DNA from: Rhodospirillaceae bacterium
GTDB taxonomy: Bacteria > Pseudomonadota > Alphaproteobacteria > Rhodospirillales > Rhodospirillaceae
Length of the DNA stretch: 64,000 bases
Direction of reading: 5' to 3'
Assembly: GCA_947476925.1 (NCBI GenBank)
Contig: CANJSF010000012.1
Coordinates: forward strand, 51,212 to 115,211
Made by a program: the position numbers and the translations under genes. Numbering within the stretch: the first letter of the stretch is position 1; the number at the start of each line of letters is the position of its first letter. The notes under the pieces were generated by a model, which worked only from the letters and a program-made list of their open reading frames with translations, was not told the DNA's origin and searched no databases. Shown here piece after piece: positions 51,763-60,397 of the stretch.

Positions 51763-52547
51763 ACGGAACGATCATAGACGAAGCCGACGCCCACATTGCG
51801 CCGCAAGATCGCGGGCTATTGTTGGGCGATGGTGTGTTTGAGACGCTGGCCGTGCGGCGCGGCGAGATCAAGCGGCTCAATGCGCATTTGATGCGCTTGG
51901 CCCACGACTGCAAAATGATTGGTCTGCGCACACCGTGGGCAGATACCCAAATTAAGGCTTGGATTGATAAGCTAGTCACCGAGAACAGCCTGCCCGACGC
52001 CGTGGTGCGTATCACCATTACGCGCGGCATTGGGCCACGCGGCGTGCTGCCACCTGATGACGCCAAACCAACATTGCTGATCACCACTGCCGCCATGCCA
52101 GAGCCGGCAGAACCTGCACGGTTAGTGATGGCCACCAGCACCCGGCGCAATGAGCATTCGCCCACCAGTCGCATTAAAAGCACCAACTATCTCGACAACA
52201 TTATCGCACGGCGCGAGGCCCAAGCACGCGGCGCAGACGATGCACTATTACTGAACACCCAGGGCCGCATTGCCGAAGCGACTGCGGCCAACATCTTTGC
52301 GCTGATCGGCGGCGGCATTTTAACCCCACCGATTACAGAAGGTGCACTGCCCGGTGTCATGCGCGCCGATGTCATTGCGCTGGCGCGAGGTGAAGAGGCT
52401 GTGATCACGCCCGAAATGCTAATGAGCGCGAGCGAGGTTTTTTTATCGAGCGCCTTGGGCATTCGGCCGGTGATTGCTATCGACGATCAGGCTGTCGGCG
52501 ACGGTGAGGCCGGCTTGATTACGCAACTGCTGGCGGCGCGATTATGA
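51747..52547 (+). CDS. pabC: class IV aminotransferase-fold enzyme, probably aminodeoxychorismate lyase
   Basis: A 266-aa PLP enzyme of fold type IV. DRGLLLGDGVFETLAVRRG is the PabC/branched-chain opening, the PLP lysine is in RIKSTNYLDN, and EATAANIF and GALPGVMR follow. The overlap with pabB makes aminodeoxychorismate lyase, which gives 4-aminobenzoate for folate, the best call; D-amino-acid aminotransferase is the main alternative on sequence alone. Confidence 0.87.
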   Translation: MRVCLNGTIIDEADAHIAPQDRGLLLGDGVFETLAVRRGEIKRLNAHLMRLAHDCKMIGLRTPWADTQIKAWIDKLVTENSLPDAVVRITITRGIGPRGVLPPDDAKPTLLITTAAMPEPAEPARLVMATSTRRNEHSPTSRIKSTNYLDNIIARREAQARGADDALLLNTQGRIAEATAANIFALIGGGILTPPITEGALPGVMRADVIALARGEEAVITPEMLMSASEVFLSSALGIRPVIAIDDQAVGDGEAGLITQLLAARL

Positions 52548-52550
52548 CAG

Positions 52551-52617
52551 CCCGTTATGCCTGTTAATGTCGCAAATTAGCAGGCATACCGGCCGCAGTA
52601 TGGTCGGTATATACCGC
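52551..52617. repeat. palindromic extragenic element, copy 2
   Basis: Arms 52556-52568 and 52576-52588 (TATGCCTGTTAAT and its complement with one mismatch) flank the loop GTCGCAA, one base different from copy 1 at 6772-6828. A further palindrome with 9-bp arms (52609-52617 with 52619-52627, ATATACCGC/GCGGTATAT) follows. It lies between the convergent stops of pabC and the IalB-like gene. There is no T-run typical of a terminator after the main stem. Confidence 0.75.
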
Positions 52618-52628
52618 TGCGGTATATT

Positions 52629-53123
52629 TTATTTGCAGGTGTCGGTGATGGCTTTGTACGCCGCACTGAAGCCTTGGAGCGAGTAAGTGTCCACCGTCGG
52701 TGTGCCGCGACTAGAGTTCCCCTGCACAGTGAGTGACGCGCCTTTACTCATGGCGGCGACAACGGCTTTGTCGGTTTGCGTGTCACGTGCCCAGGCGCGC
52801 TCGGCAAATGTGAAGAAGGTGAACTTGCGTGAGCCGACCATGACCGTGGCGTCCGAGTCTGCTTGGTAGGAGTAGCCGGCCACCACGCTGACCACATCGC
52901 TGGCTTTTTCGACCGGGCGATTAGTCACTTGCAGCAAAACCTCGCCGCGGCTTTTGTAAGCGCCCTCAGACTTGATGGGTTTGGATTGGGCGTAACACAC
53001 GTTCTTGGCGTCTTCCTGATACACGTATGCCGTCCACTTTCCGCTGGTGGCGATCGTTTTGATGTCTTGAGCTTGTGCCGTGGTGGCAACCACACAGCCC
53101 AGCACCGCAAAAACCAAACGCAT
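52629..53123 (-). CDS. secreted IalB-family (invasion-associated locus B) protein
   Basis: A 164-aa protein with a Sec signal peptide (about residues 1-20, MRLVFAVLGCVVATTAQAQ). The mature part resembles the IalB family: the opening TIATSGKWTAYVYQ, NVCYAQSKP, then VSVVAGYSYQADSDATVMVG and a YSLQGFSAAYKAI end. IalB proteins are secreted or periplasmic and linked to host invasion in Bartonella, but occur widely in free-living alphaproteobacteria. Several ATGs lie within 24 bases; I chose the one at 53123, with GGGA close upstream, which starts the signal peptide. Confidence 0.8.
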   Translation of the reverse strand: MRLVFAVLGCVVATTAQAQDIKTIATSGKWTAYVYQEDAKNVCYAQSKPIKSEGAYKSRGEVLLQVTNRPVEKASDVVSVVAGYSYQADSDATVMVGSRKFTFFTFAERAWARDTQTDKAVVAAMSKGASLTVQGNSSRGTPTVDTYSLQGFSAAYKAITDTCK

Positions 53124-53229
53124 TTTTATTCCCATCGAGTTGGTCATCCTCAGATACTGAGTCGGAGAATCGCTCAAAGCAAGGCTAAGCTTAAGCCGCA
53201 TCAATGGCGGCGCAATGTTCAAACCATGA

Positions 53230-53793
53230 CTATTTTTTGGCGCCGTCTTTCGCGGCCAGCGCGACTTCCCCTAAAGGAGGTGGGGCACGATAGGCCTCGG
53301 GGGGAAGTGGGGTTATTTTTGGTCCACCGGGCAACAAAGGTCGATCCGCGTGCTTGCCGTGGGTCAAAAGGCGGTCATACATCACAATCACGCCAGCGAT
53401 TCCCACATTCAAACAGAACTTGGTGGGAATGCGGATGACATGATCGCAACGCGCCAGCATTTCAGGCGACAGGCTGTTGCGCTCGGGGCCCATCACATAC
53501 GCAGCTTGGCGCGGGTGATGAAAGCTGGGCAGCTCCACCGCATCGTCCAAAAACTCCACGCCTACCAGCGCGCAGGTTTTGGGCAGAATCATGTCGGTCA
53601 CGGTCGGGAACGCATAAAAAGGTAGGTTTGCTACGGCATCGGAGGTGTCGGCCTGCTTGCCGTCGCGCCGCCGATAGGCCGCATTGACCGTGAACACGAA
53701 GCTGGCCCCAAAAGCATGCCCCGAGCGGAACAAATTGCCGACATTGAACGATTTGCTGATGCCCTCGACACCAATGCCAAAGTAGCCGCGCAT
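53230..53793 (-). CDS. SpoU/TrmH-family RNA 2'-O-methyltransferase
   Basis: A 187-aa SPOUT methyltransferase. Motif 1 is seen as SKSFNVGNLFRSGHAFGASFVF, and the knot as AAYVMGPERNSLSPEMLARCDHVIRIPT, with FCLNVGIAGVIVMYDR at motif 3. It should methylate the ribose of a tRNA or rRNA using SAM. The arginine after FN.GNLFR that acts in catalysis is present. An N-terminal extension from a TTG at 53859 is possible; I chose the ATG where homology begins (MRGYFGIG). Confidence 0.88.
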   Translation of the reverse strand: MRGYFGIGVEGISKSFNVGNLFRSGHAFGASFVFTVNAAYRRRDGKQADTSDAVANLPFYAFPTVTDMILPKTCALVGVEFLDDAVELPSFHHPRQAAYVMGPERNSLSPEMLARCDHVIRIPTKFCLNVGIAGVIVMYDRLLTHGKHADRPLLPGGPKITPLPPEAYRAPPPLGEVALAAKDGAKK

Positions 53794-53991
53794 GGGCTCG
53801 GGGTTGTGCCTGGGGGTGCGGGTGGGGTGCTGGGGCGTCACGAGCTCTGTTCCAATCAATTTAGAAAGCTAGCAAGCGCCTCACGAATATCAGGCATGCT
53901 GAAAGTCTCATTGCCGCCAGAAAGCTGAGGCGTTATGGCGTAGTTCGTTTAGCGTGGGCGTATGCGCCTCACAAGTCAGGTTTGAACACAA

Positions 53992-54894
53992 ATGGCCACG
54001 GGCCACGGACAGCTTCCCATCGACAACATGCGTGGTGCCATCTGGATGGTGGGCAGTGCGTTAGTGTTTTCGGGCGTCTCGGTGCTGATCAAGACCCTGG
54101 GCCAAGACTTGCCTTCGCCCGAGATGGTGTTCTTCCGATGCCTGTTTGGCCTCAGCATCGTCGTGCCATTCGTGGCGCGGTATGGCTTTGCTGTGTTCAA
54201 AACGGCGCGGCCCGACTTACATATTGCGCGCGTGATTTGCGCAGCCATTGGCATGAATTGCGGTTTTTACGCCACCACCCACCTGGAATTAGCAACAGCT
54301 GTGGCGCTTGGTTATACGCGGCCCTTGTTCATGATTTTGCTCGCCGTGCTATTTTTGGGCGAGGTGGTGCGCTGGCGACGAGGCCTTGCAACGCTCGTCG
54401 GCTTTATTGGTGTCTTGATTATTCTGCAGCCGACCGCCGTGCCCGTGGGCCTTCCGGCTTTGGCGGCATTGGTGTCCGCGCTCGCGGTGGCAGGTGCCAT
54501 GTCGGTCGTACGTCAACAGGCCGCCGTCGATGGGCCGGCAACCATCATGGCGTGGTTCGGTACGGGCACCGCGATATTGACAGCAGCACCAGCCGCGTTT
54601 GTGTGGGAGATGCCACAAAACTCGCAATGGGTGCTGCTGATTGCAATTGGTGTGTGCGCCAGTGTGGGGCAATACATGATGATCAAGGCATTTACCCACG
54701 GCGAAGCAACGGTGATGAACCCCATCGATTATCTGCAAATCTTGCTGGCCGCCGTGACGGGGTTTTGGTTGTTTCACGAAGTGCCCAGCATTTGGACCGG
54801 TGTTGGCGCCGTCGTGATTATTGTTTCGACACTTTATATTTTGTTGCGCGAAGCCGCGCTGAACAAACCGCCACCGCCGCCGGTGAAGGAATAA
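53992..54894 (+). CDS. DMT-superfamily (EamA) transporter
   Basis: A 300-aa inner-membrane protein with about ten hydrophobic helices and two EamA repeats: GAIWMVGSALVFSGVSVLIKTLGQ for the first, and AALVSALAVAGAMSVVRQQA for the second. It opens FFRCLFGLSIVVPFVARYG, typical of RhaT/YdcZ-like drug or metabolite exporters. The substrate is unknown. It lies alone between convergent and divergent neighbours. Confidence 0.88.
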   Translation: MATGHGQLPIDNMRGAIWMVGSALVFSGVSVLIKTLGQDLPSPEMVFFRCLFGLSIVVPFVARYGFAVFKTARPDLHIARVICAAIGMNCGFYATTHLELATAVALGYTRPLFMILLAVLFLGEVVRWRRGLATLVGFIGVLIILQPTAVPVGLPALAALVSALAVAGAMSVVRQQAAVDGPATIMAWFGTGTAILTAAPAAFVWEMPQNSQWVLLIAIGVCASVGQYMMIKAFTHGEATVMNPIDYLQILLAAVTGFWLFHEVPSIWTGVGAVVIIVSTLYILLREAALNKPPPPPVKE

Positions 54895-54897
54895 AGA

Positions 54898-55188
54898 TTA
54901 CGTCGCCACCTCATCTAACAGCGTCGCCAGAGCAATGTCTTTTTCGCTGACCCCGCGGCAATCGTGCGTGGTGAGCGTGACCTCAACGAGCCTGTGAAGA
55001 TTGAACCACTCAGGGTGATGGTCGAGCTTTTCGATTTTCATTGCTGCGCGCGTCATGAAACCGAAAGCTTGGTTGAAATCGGCAAACACGAACTTGCGTG
55101 TAATGGCGTCACGGCCGGCGGCCTCTTTCCACAAGGGTAGTTTCTTGAGGGCTTTTGCGCGGTCCGTTTCACTAAGCTTGGCGGTCAT
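54898..55188 (-). CDS. phhB: 4a-hydroxytetrahydrobiopterin dehydratase
   Basis: A 96-aa pterin-4a-carbinolamine dehydratase. [30 protein letters not shown] carries the conserved His-His and the following catalytic His of the family. It recycles the pterin cofactor after phenylalanine hydroxylase or acts in Mo-cofactor-like pterin metabolism; no hydroxylase gene is adjacent. It is 3 bases from the convergent transporter gene. Confidence 0.93.
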   Translation of the reverse strand: MTAKLSETDRAKALKKLPLWKEAAGRDAITRKFVFADFNQAFGFMTRAAMKIEKLDHHPEWFNLHRLVEVTLTTHDCRGVSEKDIALATLLDEVAT

Positions 55189-55222
55189 GGTGGTTTGTCC
55201 TCAAGGCTGTTATGGCTGAAGA

Positions 55223-55636
55223 ATGATAGCACCACCGAGCCTGGACGACTTAGAACAAATCGCACGCGACGGTTTGGCCGCGCTGCCCGAGCGCCTGCGC
55301 CAATTTACCAAAGATCTTGTGGTTCACGTGACCGACTTCCCCGATGACGACGTCGTGGTCGAGATGGAACTGGAAAGCCCCTTCGACCTTTTGGGCCTGT
55401 ATCAGGGCATTGCGCTGGGCGACAAAACCATCGAGGCCTCGGGCACCCTGCCAGACATGGTGTTTTTGTATCGTCGCCCGATTCTAGATTACTGGTGCGA
55501 GACGGGTGAAGATTTGGGCCACGTTGTGCGCCATGTGCTGATCCACGAAATTGGCCACCATTTTGGATTTTCCGACGAGGACATGGAAGCATTGGAGGCG
55601 GAAGCGGAGGCCGATGAGCGCCCTAAACAGGCTTGA
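55223..55636 (+). CDS. MMP-like zincin metallopeptidase-family protein
   Basis: A 137-aa protein with a zinc-binding HEIGHHFGFSDEDME motif near the C terminus, in the form HExxHxxGxxxxD seen in the zincin_1 (DUF1025) family. The earlier DMVFLYRRPILDYWCETGED segment fits this family. Its natural substrate is unknown. It ends overlapping the convergent glycosylase-like gene by 14 bases. The acidic tail (EALEAEAEADERP) is common in the family. Confidence 0.87.
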   Translation: MIAPPSLDDLEQIARDGLAALPERLRQFTKDLVVHVTDFPDDDVVVEMELESPFDLLGLYQGIALGDKTIEASGTLPDMVFLYRRPILDYWCETGEDLGHVVRHVLIHEIGHHFGFSDEDMEALEAEAEADERPKQA

Positions 55637-56213
55637 GAAGTCTTGCGACGCTCCGCCGTAACATCGGCAGCAATTCTTTCTCAAACCAGGGGTTCTTTTT
55701 GATCCAGCCGGTGTTTCGCCAACTCGGGTGCGGCAGTGGTAAGTAGCTTGGGCCGTAATTGCGCCACGCCTGAACCGTTTCAGTCAGCGTGTCTTTGCGG
55801 CGATCACCCAAGTAACGCGCTTGCGCGTATTGGCCAATCAGAATGGTCAATTCAACTTTGGGCAAAAGCGGCAAAATTTGGGGATGCCATGTGGGCGCAC
55901 ATTCTGGGCGCGGCGGTAAATCGCCGCCCTTGGCATCTTGGCCCGGGAAACAAAAGCCCATGGGTACAATTGCGAATCGCGCTTCGTCATAAAAAATATC
56001 AGAATCCACAGCCAGCCACTCGCGCAGCCGATCACCAGACTTGTCGTTCCAGGGTATGCCGCTGTCGTGTACTTTTGTGCCTGGGGCTTGACCGACGATC
56101 ATGATCCGCGCGCTGGCCGTGGCCCGCACGATGGGGCGCGGTCTGTGCGAGAAGTGTTTGGCGCACAATGTGCAACCGCGAATCTCGGTCAGCAACGTTG
56201 TGAGTTTGGTCAT
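55623..56213 (-). CDS. uracil-DNA-glycosylase-family protein
   Basis: A 196-aa protein of the UDG superfamily. The first motif is IVGQAPGTKVHDSGIPWND, the region that binds the base, and PHPSWRNTG is the second (HPS) motif. Cysteines occur in GCTLCAKH near the N terminus and at two later sites, which leaves an Fe-S cluster as in family 4 possible but unproven. This group often lacks tested activity. The gene starts within the sirtuin stop (ATGA overlap). Confidence 0.85.
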   Translation of the reverse strand: MTKLTTLLTEIRGCTLCAKHFSHRPRPIVRATASARIMIVGQAPGTKVHDSGIPWNDKSGDRLREWLAVDSDIFYDEARFAIVPMGFCFPGQDAKGGDLPPRPECAPTWHPQILPLLPKVELTILIGQYAQARYLGDRRKDTLTETVQAWRNYGPSYLPLPHPSWRNTGWIKKNPWFEKELLPMLRRSVARLLKPV

Positions 56214-56956
56214 AGCGCCCGCAAGATCTGTTCGACATAGCGCGGAACGATTTCAGTGGCCGGTGCATAGTGCGCTTCTGCAAACAATGAAGCGCCTTGT
56301 GATGGCTCTAAGTTCAGCTCGACCGTGTGGCCACGGCCCAGCTTGCGCATCAATGCCACAAACCCCGCCGCCGGATACACATTTCCCGACGTTCCAATGG
56401 AAATGAAATGATCGCAAACGGCCAATGCCTGTTGGATTTTATCAATGGCGTGGGGCATTTCGCCAAACCACACCACGTTGGGCCGCATGCCGCCCGCGCG
56501 CCCGCAAGCTGCACAAACGTCGGCCAATGACATGTCGCCTGACCACGGCACAACGTGCGCACAAAAATTGCAGCGCGCCTCGGCATGGCGACCATGCATA
56601 TGAATCAGGTTTGTGGTGCCTGCGCGTTCATGAAATGAATCGACGTTCTGCGTAACCACCAGCACATCGCCTGGCCATTGTTGTTCCAACTGAGCCAATG
56701 CCGCATGCGCAGCATTGGGCTTGAGATCGAGCGTCGCGGCTCGCTGACGGCGCATATTATAAAAGGCATGCACGCCTTCGGGGTCGCGCGCAAAGGCTTC
56801 GGGCGTGGCCACATCTTCGATGCGAACCTTGGCCCAAATGCCGTGGGGATCGCGAAATGTTTCCAGGCCCGATTCTTGCGAGATACCCGCGCCAGTGAGA
56901 ATTACGATGCGGGCTCCCGGTTGCGGTGCTTTAATGTGTTTCATGGTGCTGGGCAT
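56210..56956 (-). CDS. cobB: NAD-dependent protein deacylase (sirtuin)
   Basis: A 248-aa Sir2-family enzyme. The NAD-binding GAGISQESGLETFRD and TQNVDSFHERAG are present, as are the catalytic His in HMHG and four zinc cysteines in CNFCAH and CAACGR. The FYNMRRQ segment has the Tyr-x-x-Arg pair that marks class III sirtuins, which prefer succinyl- or malonyl-lysine. I therefore expect desuccinylase or broad deacylase activity. It is the first gene of a short pair with the glycosylase-like gene. Confidence 0.92.
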   Translation of the reverse strand: MPSTMKHIKAPQPGARIVILTGAGISQESGLETFRDPHGIWAKVRIEDVATPEAFARDPEGVHAFYNMRRQRAATLDLKPNAAHAALAQLEQQWPGDVLVVTQNVDSFHERAGTTNLIHMHGRHAEARCNFCAHVVPWSGDMSLADVCAACGRAGGMRPNVVWFGEMPHAIDKIQQALAVCDHFISIGTSGNVYPAAGFVALMRKLGRGHTVELNLEPSQGASLFAEAHYAPATEIVPRYVEQILRAL

Positions 56957-56998
56957 GCTACCCAGTTTTACCCGCCAAGCAAAACACGACGGTGCGAG

Positions 56999-57484
56999 AT
57001 GGTTTACCGCATATTATTTGTGTGTACTGGAAACATCTGCCGCTCGCCGACAGCTGAAGGCGCGTTTCGCCGCGATGTGCTGGCGGCGGGGCTGCAGCAG
57101 CACATCCAGATCGATTCAGCAGGAACGCACGGCTACCACATTGGCGATGCGCCCGATGCCCGGAGTATTGCCGCAGCAGCTCAACGCAACATCGACATTG
57201 GGGGATTGAAAGCGCGGCGCGTGAGCGAGGCTGATTTTGACGCCTTCGACATGATTTTAGCCATGGACCACGGGCACTTGAACCACTTGCGCGCGATGCG
57301 TCGGGAAGCCCACAAGGCCGAGCTGCGGTTGTTTTTAGATTACCACGCCGACGCCCGACATCGCGATGTGCCCGACCCCTATTACGGCGAGAGTAGAGAT
57401 TTTGAACTCGTTTTGGACTTAGTGGAAACCGCCAGCCAAGGGTTACTGAAAGCGATTCGCGTGAAGCTTAGTCAGTCGGCATGA
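56999..57484 (+). CDS. low-molecular-weight protein tyrosine phosphatase
   Basis: A 161-aa cytoplasmic phosphatase. The P-loop VCTGNICRSP has Cys9 and Arg15; the general acid is in DVPDPYYGE near the C terminus. This is the eukaryotic-like type often acting on tyrosine phosphate in bacterial kinases or small phosphates. The ATG at 56999 begins the conserved VYRILFVCTG strand. Its end overlaps the convergent secreted gene by 13 bases. Confidence 0.93.
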   Translation: MVYRILFVCTGNICRSPTAEGAFRRDVLAAGLQQHIQIDSAGTHGYHIGDAPDARSIAAAAQRNIDIGGLKARRVSEADFDAFDMILAMDHGHLNHLRAMRREAHKAELRLFLDYHADARHRDVPDPYYGESRDFELVLDLVETASQGLLKAIRVKLSQSA

Positions 57485-58326
57485 TGTTGCGAGACATCAG
57501 TTGCTAAGTTAACGCTGCACACGACGCTCATATTGATGTCGGCGCCAAGCGCTTGATTGCGAACACTCTGAGCAAGGTTGACGGGCGGAAAGCCGCCGCC
57601 GATCTCTTTGAAAAAGAGATTGGCGTGAAACTGTGATGCCGAGGGCGTCCAATTCAGCTTTTGTTCGAAAAAACTGAATGGATATGAGTAAGAGGCGTTG
57701 GCCACTGTGGGAAGATCAACTGTCCCGATCACAGCTCCCGTGGCTGAGTCAGTGACGGTCACGCGGTAAGTGATCGGCAGGTCCCAATAGTTATGAATCT
57801 GAACCACACTGGGAAAATCGGGCAAGCGTGACGTGTGGACATTGGGCAAGGTCAAGCTGACCAAATCTGAAATTTGATGTTGAGCCAGCAACGAATTGCA
57901 GGCACTGGCATTTTCGAAAAACCGCGTGTTGCTGTTGTAGACAATGTGCTGATAGCCCGCCAAGTGCTCGGGGTTTTGCAGATAAAGGGAGTATGTTGTG
58001 TCTCCGCCGCTGAGATCAGCCGACTTGGTCAGACTGAGAATTTGGGTGAGGGAATACTGTGGCGAAGCCATCGCATTCACCTCGATGTCAGCCGACCCAT
58101 ACGTGCGTCCGGACGGCGAGCCGACAACGGTGATGTTAAACTTAGTCTTCGTTTCAGCCGCATTCACCAGTCGAATGTAAGAGAGCGATCCGCCGGCGCC
58201 GTTCAGAGTGTGCGAGATCACGGCATAAAGCACCCCATTGAGCGCTGAGGCACGTTCGGCACCCTGTGATTGCGCCGCCAAAGGCGCGCACAGTATTAAT
58301 GAGGCAATCAGGAGAGGCTTTATCAC
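57472..58326 (-). CDS. secreted protein of unknown function
   Basis: A 284-aa protein with a Sec signal peptide (about residues 1-20, ASLILCAPLAAQSQG). The mature part is rich in beta-strand, Ser, Thr and Asn (LSYIRLVNAAETKTKFNITVVGSPSG; then YRVTVTDSATGAVIGTVDLP), suggesting two immunoglobulin-like or jelly-roll domains. Two cysteines (ASACNSL and SVVCSVN) could pair. I do not recognise a family. It may be a surface or extracellular protein; neighbours give no clue. Confidence 0.7.
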   Translation of the reverse strand: MIKPLLIASLILCAPLAAQSQGAERASALNGVLYAVISHTLNGAGGSLSYIRLVNAAETKTKFNITVVGSPSGRTYGSADIEVNAMASPQYSLTQILSLTKSADLSGGDTTYSLYLQNPEHLAGYQHIVYNSNTRFFENASACNSLLAQHQISDLVSLTLPNVHTSRLPDFPSVVQIHNYWDLPITYRVTVTDSATGAVIGTVDLPTVANASYSYPFSFFEQKLNWTPSASQFHANLFFKEIGGGFPPVNLAQSVRNQALGADINMSVVCSVNLATDVSQHHAD

Positions 58327-58357
58327 TTTAAAACCAAAATTGAGCGTTGACCGTGTC

Positions 58358-58906
58358 TTAAAGACGCTCTGGGCCTAGCGGATATTCCGCCAGCGGAAAA
58401 TAAGCCGAGCCGCCGTTGCCCATGCAGCTTTCGTACAAGATGAAGTGGTCAACCAATACAGGCCCCGCACGCCATAGATTATTCGCCTCAATAAACATTT
58501 GCAGCTGGTCGGCTGGCGGAGATTTGAGCCGCGCGATTGTCACATGCGGTTTAAATTTGCGTGGCTCGCGTTGCTGCCCGGCACGGACAACAGAGGCCTC
58601 GGTGCGCGATTGCAGAAGCTCTAATTCTGGGGTCGGTGGCACGCCTGCGAAAAGTGCGTGAGCTTTGCGACCTTGGCCGAAGGTATCGAACCCCCCGATC
58701 TGGTATTTGAAAGGCATGGCGGTCAGCCGGGCGAGTTCGTGATGGATGTCTTCGGCATCGGCCTCGTTGACGTCGCCAATGAAACGCAACGTGACGTGCA
58801 TGTTTTTCGGCTCGACCCAACGTGCGCCGACCATACCGTTGGCAAGGGCCGCGAGGCGCACGGCGATGTCCTCGGGCACCGACAACCCAACAAACAGCCG
58901 GATCAT
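58358..58906 (-). CDS. thpR: RNA 2',3'-cyclic phosphodiesterase (2'-5' RNA ligase family)
   Basis: A 182-aa 2H phosphoesterase. Both catalytic His-x-Thr motifs are seen: MHVTLRFIG and KPHVTIARLK. ThpR opens 2',3'-cyclic phosphates and can join or cut 2'-5' bonds in RNA. Its start overlaps the tesA stop by four bases (ATGA), so the two are translated together. Confidence 0.93.
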   Translation of the reverse strand: MIRLFVGLSVPEDIAVRLAALANGMVGARWVEPKNMHVTLRFIGDVNEADAEDIHHELARLTAMPFKYQIGGFDTFGQGRKAHALFAGVPPTPELELLQSRTEASVVRAGQQREPRKFKPHVTIARLKSPPADQLQMFIEANNLWRAGPVLVDHFILYESCMGNGGSAYFPLAEYPLGPERL

Positions 58907-59625
58907 TTTTGCTGCGATATGGCTTTGCGACGGGCTTGAACCTGATCGATGAGAGTCACCATATAAGGTGTGATTTTCTCGACAATCACCGCCACACCCT
59001 TGGGGGTTGGATGAATACGATCAGCTTGGTTCAAGGCTGGGACCGCCGCCACGCCATCGAGCAAGAACGGGTAGAACACTGCCCCGTTCATTTTGGCGAT
59101 GCGTCCGAACAGCGCATTGAACCGATCCGCATAGTCGCGGCCCAGGTTGGGTGGGGCCAACATGCCTGCGACCAATACCGGGGTTCCATCGCGCCGAATG
59201 CGTTCAACAATGCCCGTCATGCTTTTTTCCGTCACAGCAGGGTCGACCGCGCGCAACGCGTCGTTTCCGCCCAGCGCCACAATCACGGCATCGGGTTTTT
59301 CGGCCAGCGACCATTCAATGCGATTAAATCCGCCCGTGGTGGTATCGCCGGAGATCCCGGCTTGAATCAGCGCGACGTTATAGCCTTTGGCTTTCAGCGC
59401 GCGCTCGAGTTGCGAGGGCAGCGAGTCTTTGAGGTCATCAAGGCCATAGCCGGCCGTCAAGCTATCCCCAAAGGCCAGAATGCGAATGGGCGGGCCCTGA
59501 TCTGCGGCCACGACTTCGCCGTAATAAAATAAGATCAACGTCAGACCGGCAACAAGGATGTTCGTGACTCGTTTCAACAGCCCACCGAGTGTTGCGTTCA
59601 GGACTAACAAAGCCGGGGCCCTCAT
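58903..59625 (-). CDS. tesA: exported SGNH arylesterase/lysophospholipase (TesA-like)
   Basis: A 240-aa periplasmic esterase with a signal or anchor helix (about 18-40). The SGNH blocks are ILAFGDSLTAGYG (Ser), AGISGDTT (Gly), ALGGNDALR (Asn) and DRIHPTPKG (Asp-His). It is divergent from the YbbA-type ATPase, 24 bases away; the same tesA with ybbA-ybbP arrangement is found in Escherichia coli. Confidence 0.92.
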   Translation of the reverse strand: MRAPALLVLNATLGGLLKRVTNILVAGLTLILFYYGEVVAADQGPPIRILAFGDSLTAGYGLDDLKDSLPSQLERALKAKGYNVALIQAGISGDTTTGGFNRIEWSLAEKPDAVIVALGGNDALRAVDPAVTEKSMTGIVERIRRDGTPVLVAGMLAPPNLGRDYADRFNALFGRIAKMNGAVFYPFLLDGVAAVPALNQADRIHPTPKGVAVIVEKITPYMVTLIDQVQARRKAISQQK

Positions 59626-59649
59626 GTTAAGGAAAGTCGATATCGCGCG

Positions 59650-60393
59650 ATGACAATAACGAATATCACACCCATGACATCAGCCGCTTCGTCGTCAATT
59701 ATTCCGCCAACGGTTTGCCTGCAGGGCGTGCACCTGACATTGGACGGCCCGGCCGGGCCGGTCAATATTTTGCGCGGCGTGGACCTGACCGTCCCCCAAG
59801 GGCTGGCCCTGGGCGTGGTGGGGCCTTCGGGCTCGGGCAAGACCACGATGATTATGATTATCGCAGGGCTTGAGCGCGTTACCGCAGGCAAAGTAGCGGT
59901 GGCTGGCACCGATTATGGCACGCTGGATGAAGACGGCCTGGCGCTGTTTCGCCGCGACAATGTGGGCATTGTGTTCCAGCAGTTTCATCTGATTCCGACA
60001 ATGACGGCGCTGGAAAATGTGGCTGTGCCACTAGAATTTGCCGGACGCAAAGATGCCTTTGATCGCGCCGAGGCCCAGTTAAAGCGCGTGGGTCTGGGCC
60101 ATCGCATGGAGCATTACCCGGGGCAACTGTCGGGCGGTGAACAACAGCGCGTGGCCTTAGCAAGAGCCTTCGCCGTGGAGCCAAAAATTTTGCTGGCCGA
60201 CGAGCCCACCGGAAATCTGGATGGCGGCACGGGTCAGCAAATTATCGAGTTGCTGTTTGAACTGCATGACCACCACAACACGACTTTGGTTTTGATTACC
60301 CATGACTTGAAGTTGGCGGGACGATGCGACCGTGTTGTGCAGATCAATGACGGCCTGATTGCCGGCGAAGGCCTGACGAAAGCAGCGGAATAG
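59650..60393 (+). CDS. ybbA: ABC transporter ATPase, YbbA/LolD type
   Basis: A 247-aa ATPase: Walker A GPSGSGKTT, Q-loop VFQQFHLIPTM, signature LSGGEQQRVALARA, Walker B ILLADEPTGNLD and switch ITHDL. It belongs to the MacB/LolD-like group that powers lipid or lipoprotein transport across the periplasm. The permease gene follows 4 bases later. An ATG at 59674 is an alternative start, since the first residues are unlike others. Confidence 0.92.
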   Translation: MTITNITPMTSAASSSIIPPTVCLQGVHLTLDGPAGPVNILRGVDLTVPQGLALGVVGPSGSGKTTMIMIIAGLERVTAGKVAVAGTDYGTLDEDGLALFRRDNVGIVFQQFHLIPTMTALENVAVPLEFAGRKDAFDRAEAQLKRVGLGHRMEHYPGQLSGGEQQRVALARAFAVEPKILLADEPTGNLDGGTGQQIIELLFELHDHHNTTLVLITHDLKLAGRCDRVVQINDGLIAGEGLTKAAE

Positions 60394-60397
60394 AACC

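Noticed and set aside
52609..52627. The ATATACCGC-T-GCGGTATAT palindrome as the terminator of the IalB-like gene
   Set aside because: The stem is AT-rich and the T-run is on the wrong side for that gene; kept only as part of the repeat element.
54313..54950. Long second frame on the same strand as the DMT transporter (from 53982)
   Set aside because: It is Arg/Gly/Cys-rich with no domain, and is the shadow of the membrane protein frame, which has clear helices.
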